Positions 1-5,572 of a DNA stretch of 6,216 bases are shown here, piece after piece (within the stretch, counting starts at the first letter, position 1; each line of letters starts with the position of its first letter). The DNA is from Rhizobiaceae bacterium (GTDB taxonomy: Bacteria > Pseudomonadota > Alphaproteobacteria > Rhizobiales > Rhizobiaceae), in the NCBI GenBank assembly GCA_913776675.1, contig CAJYRE010000408.1:1-6216 (forward strand), written 5' to 3'. The notes below the pieces were generated by a model. The model was not told the origin of the DNA. It worked only from the letters and a program-made list of their open reading frames with translations, and searched no databases. The position numbers and the translations under genes are program-made.

Positions 1-494
1 GCGGTGGAGAAAGCCAGCGGGAAGTTGGACGCGCCAAACACGCCAACCGGGCCAATCGGCCGCTGCATCAGGCGAATGTCGGGGCGGGGCAGGGGCTGAC
101 GGTCTGGCAGGGCGGCATCAAAGCGGCGGTCTAGATAGTCACCTTTACGGATATGCTCGGCAAACAGTTTGAGCTGGCCGGTGGTGCGACCGCGCTCGCC
201 TTGCAGGCGGGCTTCCGGCAGGCCGGTTTCCTGGCTGCCAATGGCGGTGATGGCCTCGCCACGGGCATCAATTTCTTCGGCAATGGCTTCGAGAAACTTG
301 GCGCGCTCTTCGCGCGATGAATAGCCGTAAGAGATAAAGGCCTCTTCCGCAGCCTTGAAGGCGCGATCAACGAGAGCGGCCGAGCCAGTCGCGTAAGCGC
401 GGCTCTCGCCCGTTGCGGGATGGGAGACGAATGTGCCTGCGCCATTCACCCATTCGCCTGAGATCAGGTGCTTTCCGGTCAGATTCAATGTCAT
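1..494 (-). CDS. Aldehyde dehydrogenase, probable 2-oxoglutarate semialdehyde dehydrogenase (N-terminal part, cut by left edge)
   Basis: Reading back from an ATG at 494-492, the frame is open for 164 codons to the left edge with no stop, so only the N-terminal third of a protein of usually about 500 residues is present. It starts MTLNLTGKHLISGEWV and reaches RPIGPVGVFGASNFPLAFST at residues 145-164. The GASNFPLAFS stretch is characteristic of the aldehyde dehydrogenase subgroup that oxidises 2-oxoglutarate semialdehyde to 2-oxoglutarate with NAD(P)+, the last step of non-phosphorylating pentose and sugar-acid breakdown in the cytoplasm. The catalytic Cys and Glu lie beyond the window. The start is supported by a strong Shine-Dalgarno sequence (AGAGGA, 7 bases upstream). 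The gene follows the sugar dehydrogenase by 94 bases in the same direction, and that spacer holds two hairpins. Family assignment is firm. Substrate is inferred from subgroup motif and neighbours; other semialdehydes or 2,5-dioxovalerate from sugar acids are possible. Confidence 0.85.
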   Translation of the reverse strand, partial: MTLNLTGKHLISGEWVNGAGTFVSHPATGESRAYATGSAALVDRAFKAAEEAFISYGYSSREERAKFLEAIAEEIDARGEAITAIGSQETGLPEARLQGERGRTTGQLKLFAEHIRKGDYLDRRFDAALPDRQPLPRPDIRLMQRPIGPVGVFGASNFPLAFST

Positions 495-501
495 CCTGAA
501 T

Positions 502-507
502 TCCTCT
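502..507 (-). promoter_or_regulatory. Ribosome binding site of the aldehyde dehydrogenase
   Basis: AGAGGA on the minus strand, 7 bases before the ATG at 494. It is a close match to the anti-Shine-Dalgarno partner and fixes the start of the truncated dehydrogenase. It lies 16 bases after the large hairpin at 524-565, so the hairpin should not itself occlude it. Confidence 0.75.
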
Positions 508-523
508 TCTGAAAGATAAGATA

Positions 524-565
524 GGGATACAAGCGCGTCATTCTTGGGAGATGCGCTTGTATCCC
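524..565 (-). repeat. 13-bp perfect inverted repeat (intercistronic hairpin)
   Basis: The arms GGGATACAAGCGC (524-536) and GCGCTTGTATCCC (553-565) are exact reverse complements, separated by 16 bases. In the minus-strand transcript this would form a strong stem-loop between the sugar dehydrogenase and the aldehyde dehydrogenase. It is followed by UAUCUUAUCUUUC, which is U-rich but interrupted, so it is at best a leaky terminator. Alternatives are an RNA-processing or 3'-end-stabilising hairpin, a dispersed palindromic repeat, or a protein-binding palindrome, although the 16-base spacer is long for a simple operator. Confidence 0.7.
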
Positions 566-568
566 GTC

Positions 569-587
569 AGAAACTTTGGAAGTTTCT
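569..587 (-). repeat. 8-bp inverted repeat just after the sugar dehydrogenase stop codons
   Basis: On the minus strand AGAAACTT-CCA-AAGTTTCT forms a perfect 8-bp stem with a 3-base loop. It starts inside the second of two tandem in-frame stop codons (TAA TAG, 591-586). No U-run follows, so it is not a classical terminator. It sits just upstream of the larger hairpin at 524-565. Confidence 0.55.
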
Positions 588-588
588 A

Positions 589-1524
589 TTATTCGATAAA
601 GGCTTCAACCTCATGACGCTCGCCCGTTAGGAAAGCATCGGCAACAAGGCGAAGGGGCTGATAGTCGGCGTCGCTCTTGCGGGTCCGCACCAGTTCGGCA
701 AAGCGGGTATAGATGCGGGCATATTCGCGGTCTGGGCCTTCAACGGTCAGCTTGCCATCTATATAGAGTTCCGCACCGCCCTTTGCGAGTCGCAGTGTGC
801 CTTTATCGGTTTCGACCACAATATCCCAGGTTTGCGGACCTTCCTGACGCCAGTCAAACTCTGCGCTGATCGGCGCGCCTGCGGCACTGCGCATCTGCAA
901 GGAAGCTGCAATCGGCTGCTGGCGATTGGATGGGAAAGCCAGTGAGGCTTTTTCGACAATCGTCTGGCCAGGAATGATGGCGGTGAGGATGGACAGTGCA
1001 TTGATGCCCGGATCAAACACGCCAAAACCGCCCGCTTCCCAGATCCATGCCTGACCGGGGTGCCAGCGGCGCACATCTTCTTTCCAGGTGATGGTGACGC
1101 TGGTGATTTTTTTGGTCGACAGCCATTCGCGGGCCGGTTCAACGCCATTGGCAAAGCGCGAATGCCAGGTGGCAAACAGCACAACGCCAGCAAGCTCGGC
1201 CATTTCAGCCAAGGCTTGCGCTTCACCAATGGTGGCAGCCGGCGGCTTTTCCATCAACACGTCGAGGCCAGCGGCGATGGCCTTTTTAGCCATGTCAAAG
1301 CGCACGTCCGGCGGGGTGCAGAGCGAAATGGCGCGGATGTCTTTCCGGTTTTCCAAAAAGGCATCATAGCTTTCAAAATTCTCGGCACCCTCAATCTTGG
1401 CGTTGCGGCTGATGGCGACCTTGATGTCAAAATCGCGGCCTTCTTCGCAGGAGGGAATATGCTGATCACGGGCAATTTTGCCAACGCCAGCCAAGGCCAG
1501 CGCGATCTTTTGGGTGGAGGTCAT
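589..1524 (-). CDS. L-arabinose/D-galactose 1-dehydrogenase, Gfo/Idh/MocA family
   Basis: A 311-residue cytoplasmic NAD(P)-dependent dehydrogenase predicted to oxidise the anomeric carbon of L-arabinose or D-galactose to the 1,4-lactone, the first step of non-phosphorylating breakdown. It has an N-terminal Rossmann segment (ALAGVGKIARDQH, residues 10-22, GxGxxA type), the family MEKPP motif with the catalytic Lys93, ATWHSR (118-123), KEDVRRWHPGQ (148-158) and GVFDPGINALSI (168-179). Asp171 and Asn175 match, by spacing, the substrate residues reported for the Azospirillum enzyme AraA, which is almost the same length (about 309). The start was placed at the ATG at 1524 rather than the in-frame ATG at 1578: the longer form would add 18 residues encoded within a hairpin and unlike the family, whose proteins begin just before the Rossmann strand. 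The Shine-Dalgarno site is weak (GGGG, 7 bases upstream). The gene ends with tandem stops TAA TAG. Preference for arabinose over galactose or fucose cannot be read from the sequence. Confidence 0.88.
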   Translation of the reverse strand: MTSTQKIALALAGVGKIARDQHIPSCEEGRDFDIKVAISRNAKIEGAENFESYDAFLENRKDIRAISLCTPPDVRFDMAKKAIAAGLDVLMEKPPAATIGEAQALAEMAELAGVVLFATWHSRFANGVEPAREWLSTKKITSVTITWKEDVRRWHPGQAWIWEAGGFGVFDPGINALSILTAIIPGQTIVEKASLAFPSNRQQPIAASLQMRSAAGAPISAEFDWRQEGPQTWDIVVETDKGTLRLAKGGAELYIDGKLTVEGPDREYARIYTRFAELVRTRKSDADYQPLRLVADAFLTGERHEVEAFIE

Positions 1525-1556
1525 GAGCTTGCCCCGATTTTTAAATTCGTCAAAGA

Positions 1557-1581
1557 GAAATGCGCCTATTCGGCGCATTTC
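1557..1581 (-). terminator. 10-bp hairpin with U-rich tail between dehydratase and sugar dehydrogenase (possible leaky terminator)
   Basis: On the minus strand GAAATGCGCC-GAATA-GGCGCATTTC is a perfect 10-bp stem with a 5-base loop, followed by TCTTTGACG, so the 3' arm plus tail reads ATTTCTCTTT. It lies 15 bases after the dehydratase stop and 32 bases before the sugar dehydrogenase start. The U-tract is interrupted by C residues, suggesting partial termination or attenuation rather than a full stop. Since the next gene has no recognisable promoter, read-through seems needed. Confidence 0.55.
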
Positions 1582-1596
1582 GCTGTTTATATGGTG

Positions 1597-3342
1597 TTAG
1601 TGCGAGTCCTTGCCAACGGCGGCACCACGGCAGCCCTTGAGGAAGTCGAAGTCAGCACCCGTGTCGGCTCCTTCCACGTGGTCGTGGAACAGTTTTGCAT
1701 AGCCGCTGGCAGGGGTTTCAACATTCGGACGCCAATCGGCCAGGCGGCGCTGCATTTCTTCATCGGAAATATCCAGATGAATCTTGCGGGCATCCACATC
1801 CAGCTCGATGAAATCGCCATCCTTGACAATCGCCAGCGGACCACCACGGGCGGCTTCTGGCGAGGTGTGCAGCAGCACGGTGCCGTAAGCGGTGCCGGAC
1901 ATGCGTGCATCCGAGATACGCACCATGTCGGTAATGCCCTTGCGCAGCACCTTGGGCGGCAAGCCCATGTTGCCCACTTCCGCCATGCCCGGATAGCCGC
2001 GCGGACCACAGTTTTTGAGCACCATCACGCAGGTTTCGTCAATGTCGAGGGCCTCGTCATTGATCTTGGCCTTGTAATCGTCGATGTCTTCAAACACCAC
2101 GGCGCGGCCGAGATGCTTCATCAGATGCTCGGACGCTGCCGATGGCTTCAGCACGCAGCCCTTGGGTGCGAGATTGCCGCGCAGAACAACGATACCGCCG
2201 TGCTGGGTCAGGGCTTTTTCAACTGGCAGGATGACATCCTCATTCCAGTTCTTCACGTCCTTGACTTCGTCCCAGATGGTTTCGCCGGAAACCGTGATCG
2301 CATCCTTGTTGAGCTTGCCAGCTTCGCCAAGGCGCTTGATAACCACTGGCAGACCACCTGCATAGAAGAATTCTTCCATCAAGTATTTGCCCGATGGCAT
2401 CAGGTTGACGATGGTCGGGATATCGCGGCCAAGGCGATCCCAATCGTCCAGCGTCAAATCAATACCAACGCGGCCAGCCATAGCCAGAATATGCACAACG
2501 GCGTTGGTGGAGCCACCGATGGCACCATTGACGCGGATGGCGTTTTCAAAGGCTGCCTTGGTCATGATGTCAGAGGGCTTCAGATCGTCCTTGACCATCT
2601 GCACAATGCGACGGCCAGAGAGCTGCGCCATCACGCGGCGGCGGCTGTCAACGGCTGGAATAGCAGCATTGCCAGACAGCGCCATGCCGAGGGCTTCTAC
2701 CATCGAGGCCATTGTCGAGGCGGTGCCCATGGTGTTGCAGGTGCCGGAAGAGCGCGACATCGAAGCTTCGGCTTCCAGGAATTCTTCCTGAGTCATCTCG
2801 CCAGCCTTGACGGCTTCCGAGAACTTCCACAGATGCGTGCCGGAACCAACGCGCTCGCCACGGAAGTAACCGTTCAGCATCGGACCGCCGGTGACAACGA
2901 TGGACGGAATGTCGGTGGAGGCGGCAGCCATCACCAGCGATGGCGTGGTCTTGTCACAGCCCACCAGCAGCACGGCGCCATCAATTGGCTGGCCGCGCAT
3001 GGCTTCTTCAACGGCCAGAGCGGCCAGATTGCGATACATCATCGCGGTTGGGCGGAAGGTGTTTTCCGAGGCCGAAAACACTGGCACTTCAACCGGGAAA
3101 CCACCGGCTTCCCAAACACCAGCCTTGACCTTTTCGGCCAGTTCCCGCAGGTGGCCGTTGCAAGGGGTCAGGTCCGACCAGGTGTTGAGAATGCCGATCA
3201 CCGGGCGACCGTCGAACAGATCGTGCGGGTAGCCCTGATTTTTCATCCAGCCGCGATGATAGATGGTGTCGCGCGATGTGCCGCCGTACCACGACTGAGA
3301 GCGCAGCGTGCGGGGCCATTCCTTAGGTTTGAAGCCACTCAT
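1597..3342 (-). CDS. L-arabinonate dehydratase, IlvD/Edd family
   Basis: A complete 581-residue cytoplasmic Fe-S dehydratase that converts a sugar acid, most likely L-arabinonate, to the 2-keto-3-deoxy acid by removing water from C2-C3. Three cysteines expected to hold a [2Fe-2S] cluster are present: Cys61 (LTPCNGH), Cys129 (GCDKTTPS) and Cys202 (SSGTCNTMGTAST). Lys131 and the GAIGGSTNAVVH segment (273-284) complete the active-site set, and Ser482 in DARMSGTAYG fits the proposed catalytic serine. These positions are offset by two from those I recall for the characterised Rhizobium leguminosarum L-arabinonate dehydratase (C59, C127, C200, S480; about 579 residues), supporting that subgroup over IlvD or Edd. 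Start: ATG at 3342 with GGGAAG 7 bases upstream. It follows gguC after 52 bases. The equivalent gene is called araC in Azospirillum but other symbols are in use, so none is given. D-xylonate or D-galactonate activity is possible since the family is promiscuous. Confidence 0.9.
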   Translation of the reverse strand: MSGFKPKEWPRTLRSQSWYGGTSRDTIYHRGWMKNQGYPHDLFDGRPVIGILNTWSDLTPCNGHLRELAEKVKAGVWEAGGFPVEVPVFSASENTFRPTAMMYRNLAALAVEEAMRGQPIDGAVLLVGCDKTTPSLVMAAASTDIPSIVVTGGPMLNGYFRGERVGSGTHLWKFSEAVKAGEMTQEEFLEAEASMSRSSGTCNTMGTASTMASMVEALGMALSGNAAIPAVDSRRRVMAQLSGRRIVQMVKDDLKPSDIMTKAAFENAIRVNGAIGGSTNAVVHILAMAGRVGIDLTLDDWDRLGRDIPTIVNLMPSGKYLMEEFFYAGGLPVVIKRLGEAGKLNKDAITVSGETIWDEVKDVKNWNEDVILPVEKALTQHGGIVVLRGNLAPKGCVLKPSAASEHLMKHLGRAVVFEDIDDYKAKINDEALDIDETCVMVLKNCGPRGYPGMAEVGNMGLPPKVLRKGITDMVRISDARMSGTAYGTVLLHTSPEAARGGPLAIVKDGDFIELDVDARKIHLDISDEEMQRRLADWRPNVETPASGYAKLFHDHVEGADTGADFDFLKGCRGAAVGKDSH

Positions 3343-3372
3343 GGTGTTTCTTCCCGTGTTTGGTGTTAACGC

Positions 3373-3389
3373 GGCGGCTTTTTGCCGCC
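3373..3389 (-). repeat. Short GC-rich hairpin between gguC and the dehydratase
   Basis: On the minus strand GGCGGC-AAAAA-GCCGCC is a perfect 6-bp all-GC stem with an A5 loop, 5 bases after the gguC stop codon. No U-run follows on the minus strand (the next bases are GCGTTAAC), so it is not a canonical terminator in the direction of the genes. It could stabilise the 3' end of the transporter-gguC part of the transcript or slow polymerase. It may also be chance, given the GC content. Confidence 0.45.
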
Positions 3390-3394
3390 CTTAT

Positions 3395-4360
3395 TCAGAT
3401 CTTCTTGACGGCAAACGTCGTTTCCGTGGCAACCACCAGCGGATTTTGCAAAGGCAGACCAAATTCCGGTGCGCTCACTTCAAACACATCGCCAGCAACC
3501 GTCTTGAAACCGTCAGCGAAGGAGAGGGTGGCGGTGCCGAACATATGCACATGCAAATCGCCGGGCTGGCAGAACAGACCGTATTTGAAGTGGTGATATT
3601 CCAGATTGGCGATGGTGTGGGACATGTTGTCCTCGCCCGACAGGAACGGCTTTTCCCAAACGGTCTTGCCGTCGCGCAAGATCTTGGAGGTGCCGTTGAT
3701 ATGGGCTGGCAAATCACCCACCAGCAGTTCCGGGCCAAAGGAGGCCGGGCGCAGCTTGGAATGGGCGAGGTAGAGATAGTTGATCTTCTCTGTCACGTGG
3801 TCAGAAAATTCGTTGGCCAGCGTGAAGCCAATGCGCACTGGCGTGCCATCGGCATCGATCAGATAAAAACCGGCAATTTCCGGCTCTTCGCCGCCATCAA
3901 GGGCGAAGGAAGGCGATTCAAGGCCATCCAGAGGTGCCACGGCATTGACGCCCGTGCCCTTGTAGAACCACTCGGGCTGCACACCCCAAGCGCCGTCCTT
4001 CGGCTTGCCGCCTTCCAGACCCATGCGGAACATTTTCATGCTGTCGCTCATGCCAGCCGTGTCAGCGTGCATGCTGTCGCGGGCAGAGGCTGAGCCGGTG
4101 TGGGTGAGGCCCGTGCCGGTGAGGAACATGTGGGCCGCATCGGGATGGCGCACCGGGCAATCCAGCTTGCCGCTGGCAGCGAGAGCTGCCAAATCGACTT
4201 TATCGCCTTCGCCCTGTTTTGCGATCAGATCAGCGAGGCTAACCTTGGCCGCAATGGCGGCCTTGGCGAGATCAAAAGTGGAGGAAAAGCCCGGCACAAG
4301 ACGCGCGACTTCACCTTGCCGGCAGATCACTCCACCGGCTTTCAATTGCGAAAGATACAT
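3395..4360 (-). CDS. gguC: GguC, AraD1-type FAH-superfamily protein; candidate 2-keto-3-deoxy-L-arabinonate dehydratase
   Basis: A complete 321-residue cytoplasmic protein recognised as GguC from sequence and from its position after gguA-gguB, as in the Agrobacterium chvE locus. The C-terminal half has features of the fumarylacetoacetate hydrolase fold: a likely metal site in GGEEPEIAGFYL (Glu159 and Glu161), then GFTLANEFSDHVTE (178-191). By alignment with the GYxLxNDxSARD motif of classical members, Glu184 takes the place of the usual metal-binding Asp. The N-terminal region has HTGSASARDSMH (87-98), possibly substrate-binding. FAH-superfamily enzymes include 2-keto-3-deoxypentonate dehydratases, and this window has the enzyme before (arabinonate dehydratase) and after (semialdehyde dehydrogenase) that step but no DHDPS-type KDA dehydratase, so that role is a reasonable inference, not shown. 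The start at 4360 is supported by a Shine-Dalgarno site overlapping the gguB stop. Confidence 0.85.
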   Translation of the reverse strand: MYLSQLKAGGVICRQGEVARLVPGFSSTFDLAKAAIAAKVSLADLIAKQGEGDKVDLAALAASGKLDCPVRHPDAAHMFLTGTGLTHTGSASARDSMHADTAGMSDSMKMFRMGLEGGKPKDGAWGVQPEWFYKGTGVNAVAPLDGLESPSFALDGGEEPEIAGFYLIDADGTPVRIGFTLANEFSDHVTEKINYLYLAHSKLRPASFGPELLVGDLPAHINGTSKILRDGKTVWEKPFLSGEDNMSHTIANLEYHHFKYGLFCQPGDLHVHMFGTATLSFADGFKTVAGDVFEVSAPEFGLPLQNPLVVATETTFAVKKI

Positions 4361-4369
4361 GACCCAGTT

Positions 4370-4375
4370 TCCTTA
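4370..4375 (-). promoter_or_regulatory. gguC ribosome binding site overlapping the gguB stop codon
   Basis: TAAGGA on the minus strand includes the TAA stop of gguB (4375-4373) and lies 9 bases before the gguC ATG. Ribosomes finishing gguB would sit on this site, so translation of the two genes is probably coupled. Confidence 0.65.
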
Positions 4376-5572
4376 GGCTGCTTTGTTCTTGTTGTAGACG
4401 TCGAAGAAGACGGCGGCGAGAAGCACGAGACCCTTGACCATCTGCTGGAAATCAATGCCCAGGCCAACGATGGACATGCCGTTGTTCATCACGCCCATGA
4501 TAAAGGCACCAATCACGGCACCGGTAATTTTGCCAACGCCACCAGATGCCGATGCACCGCCGATAAAGCACGCTGCAATCACGTCCAGCTCGAAGCCGCT
4601 ACCGGCCTTTGGCGTTGCAGAGTTCAGGCGGGCTGCCACGATCATACCAGCCAGACCGGCCAAAGCACCCATATTGACAAAGGTGAGGAAGCTCAGGCGC
4701 TCGGTGTTGATACCGGACAGCTTTGTGGCCTTTTCGTTGCCGCCCATGGCGTAGATGCGGCGACCAATGGTGGTGCGGCGCGTTACGAAGGAATAGAGAA
4801 TGATCAAGGCCAGCATGACCACCAAAACGTTTGGCAGGCCGCGATAGGTGGACAGAAGATAGCCCAGCAGCAGAATGGCACCAGAAACGATCAGGTTCTG
4901 GACCACGAAGAAGCCGAAAGGCTCAACATCAATGCCATGTGCAACATTGACCTGACGGCGACGCCATGCCAGCACGAACAGGGCCACGGCACCCACGACG
5001 GTCAGAATGATCGAGGTGGAGTGAAGGTCGCCCATATTGATGAAATCGGGCAGGAAGCCGGTGCTGATAAGCTGGAATTCCGCCGGGAAAGGACCAATAT
5101 TGCGGCCACCGAGAACGTAAAGTGTCAAGCCACGGAACACGAGCATGCCAGCCAGCGTCACGATGAAGGATGGAATGCGGTGATAGGCCACCCAATAGCC
5201 TTGGGCAGCACCAATAATACCGCCAATCGCCAGACAGGCCAGAACGGTGGGAATGAAGCCAAGACCCCAGGTCACGGTCATGATGGCGGCAACGGCTCCG
5301 ATAAAGCCGACTATCGAGCCAACGGACAGGTCAATATGGCCTGCGACAATCACCAGCAGCATGCCCAGCGCCATGATGACAATGAAGGAATTCTGCAAGA
5401 CGAGATTGGTCAGGTTGACAGGCTTGAACAGAATGCCACCAGTGTACCATTGAAAGAACACCATGATGACGACAAGCGCGATCAACATGCCGTATTCGCG
5501 GATATTGGCGCGAATATACGAGGCGATCGACACCACGTTTTGCTCTTCCGAGGATGGGTTGACGGAACTCAT
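4373..5572 (-). CDS. gguB: GguB, sugar ABC transporter permease (CUT2 family)
   Basis: A complete 399-residue inner-membrane protein that would form the translocation channel for monosaccharides such as arabinose, galactose, glucose or xylose delivered by a periplasmic binding protein. After a polar N-terminus (about 1-27) it shows roughly ten to twelve hydrophobic segments, for example near 28-43, 62-78, 84-101, 105-125, 187-203, 221-241, 248-263, 295-315, 350-365 and 380-392. Family signatures of XylH/RbsC-type permeases are clear: AGHIDLSVGSIVGF (77-90), IPSFIVTLAGMLVFRGLT (133-150) and the cytoplasmic GGNEKATKLSGINTER (277-292), the probable contact with the ATPase. Its length is typical of the XylH/GguB branch, longer than RbsC. 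The ATG overlaps the gguA stop by one base (TAATG) and has AGGGGAG 8 bases upstream. The Agrobacterium homologue lies in the chvE operon. The exact sugar range cannot be read from the permease. Confidence 0.93.
   Translation of the reverse strand: MSSVNPSSEEQNVVSIASYIRANIREYGMLIALVVIMVFFQWYTGGILFKPVNLTNLVLQNSFIVIMALGMLLVIVAGHIDLSVGSIVGFIGAVAAIMTVTWGLGFIPTVLACLAIGGIIGAAQGYWVAYHRIPSFIVTLAGMLVFRGLTLYVLGGRNIGPFPAEFQLISTGFLPDFINMGDLHSTSIILTVVGAVALFVLAWRRRQVNVAHGIDVEPFGFFVVQNLIVSGAILLLGYLLSTYRGLPNVLVVMLALIILYSFVTRRTTIGRRIYAMGGNEKATKLSGINTERLSFLTFVNMGALAGLAGMIVAARLNSATPKAGSGFELDVIAACFIGGASASGGVGKITGAVIGAFIMGVMNNGMSIVGLGIDFQQMVKGLVLLAAVFFDVYNKNKAA

Noticed and set aside
131..445. A 104-codon minus-strand open frame rich in Ala, Pro, Ser and Arg
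   Set aside because: It overlaps, in another frame, the aldehyde dehydrogenase N-terminus, which has a good start, a ribosome site and recognisable family sequence.
524..565. CRISPR repeat, attachment site or insertion-sequence terminal repeat
   Set aside because: Only one copy pair in inverted orientation with a 16-base spacer; no direct repeats, transposase or integrase in the window.
1546..1551. TTGACG on the minus strand as a -35 promoter element for the sugar dehydrogenase
   Set aside because: A -10 element at normal spacing would fall at the start codon, and no TATAAT-like sequence is found there.
1525..1578. An 18-residue N-terminal extension of the sugar dehydrogenase from the ATG at 1578
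   Set aside because: The extension is encoded in the 10-bp hairpin and spacer. Family members start just before the Rossmann strand, which fits the ATG at 1524.
1060..3369. A 769-codon open frame on the plus strand opposite the dehydratase and part of the sugar dehydrogenase
   Set aside because: It is antisense to two genes with clear family motifs, has a biased His/Gly/Ala/Arg composition with no recognisable domain, and is explained by codon bias of the real genes in a GC-rich genome.
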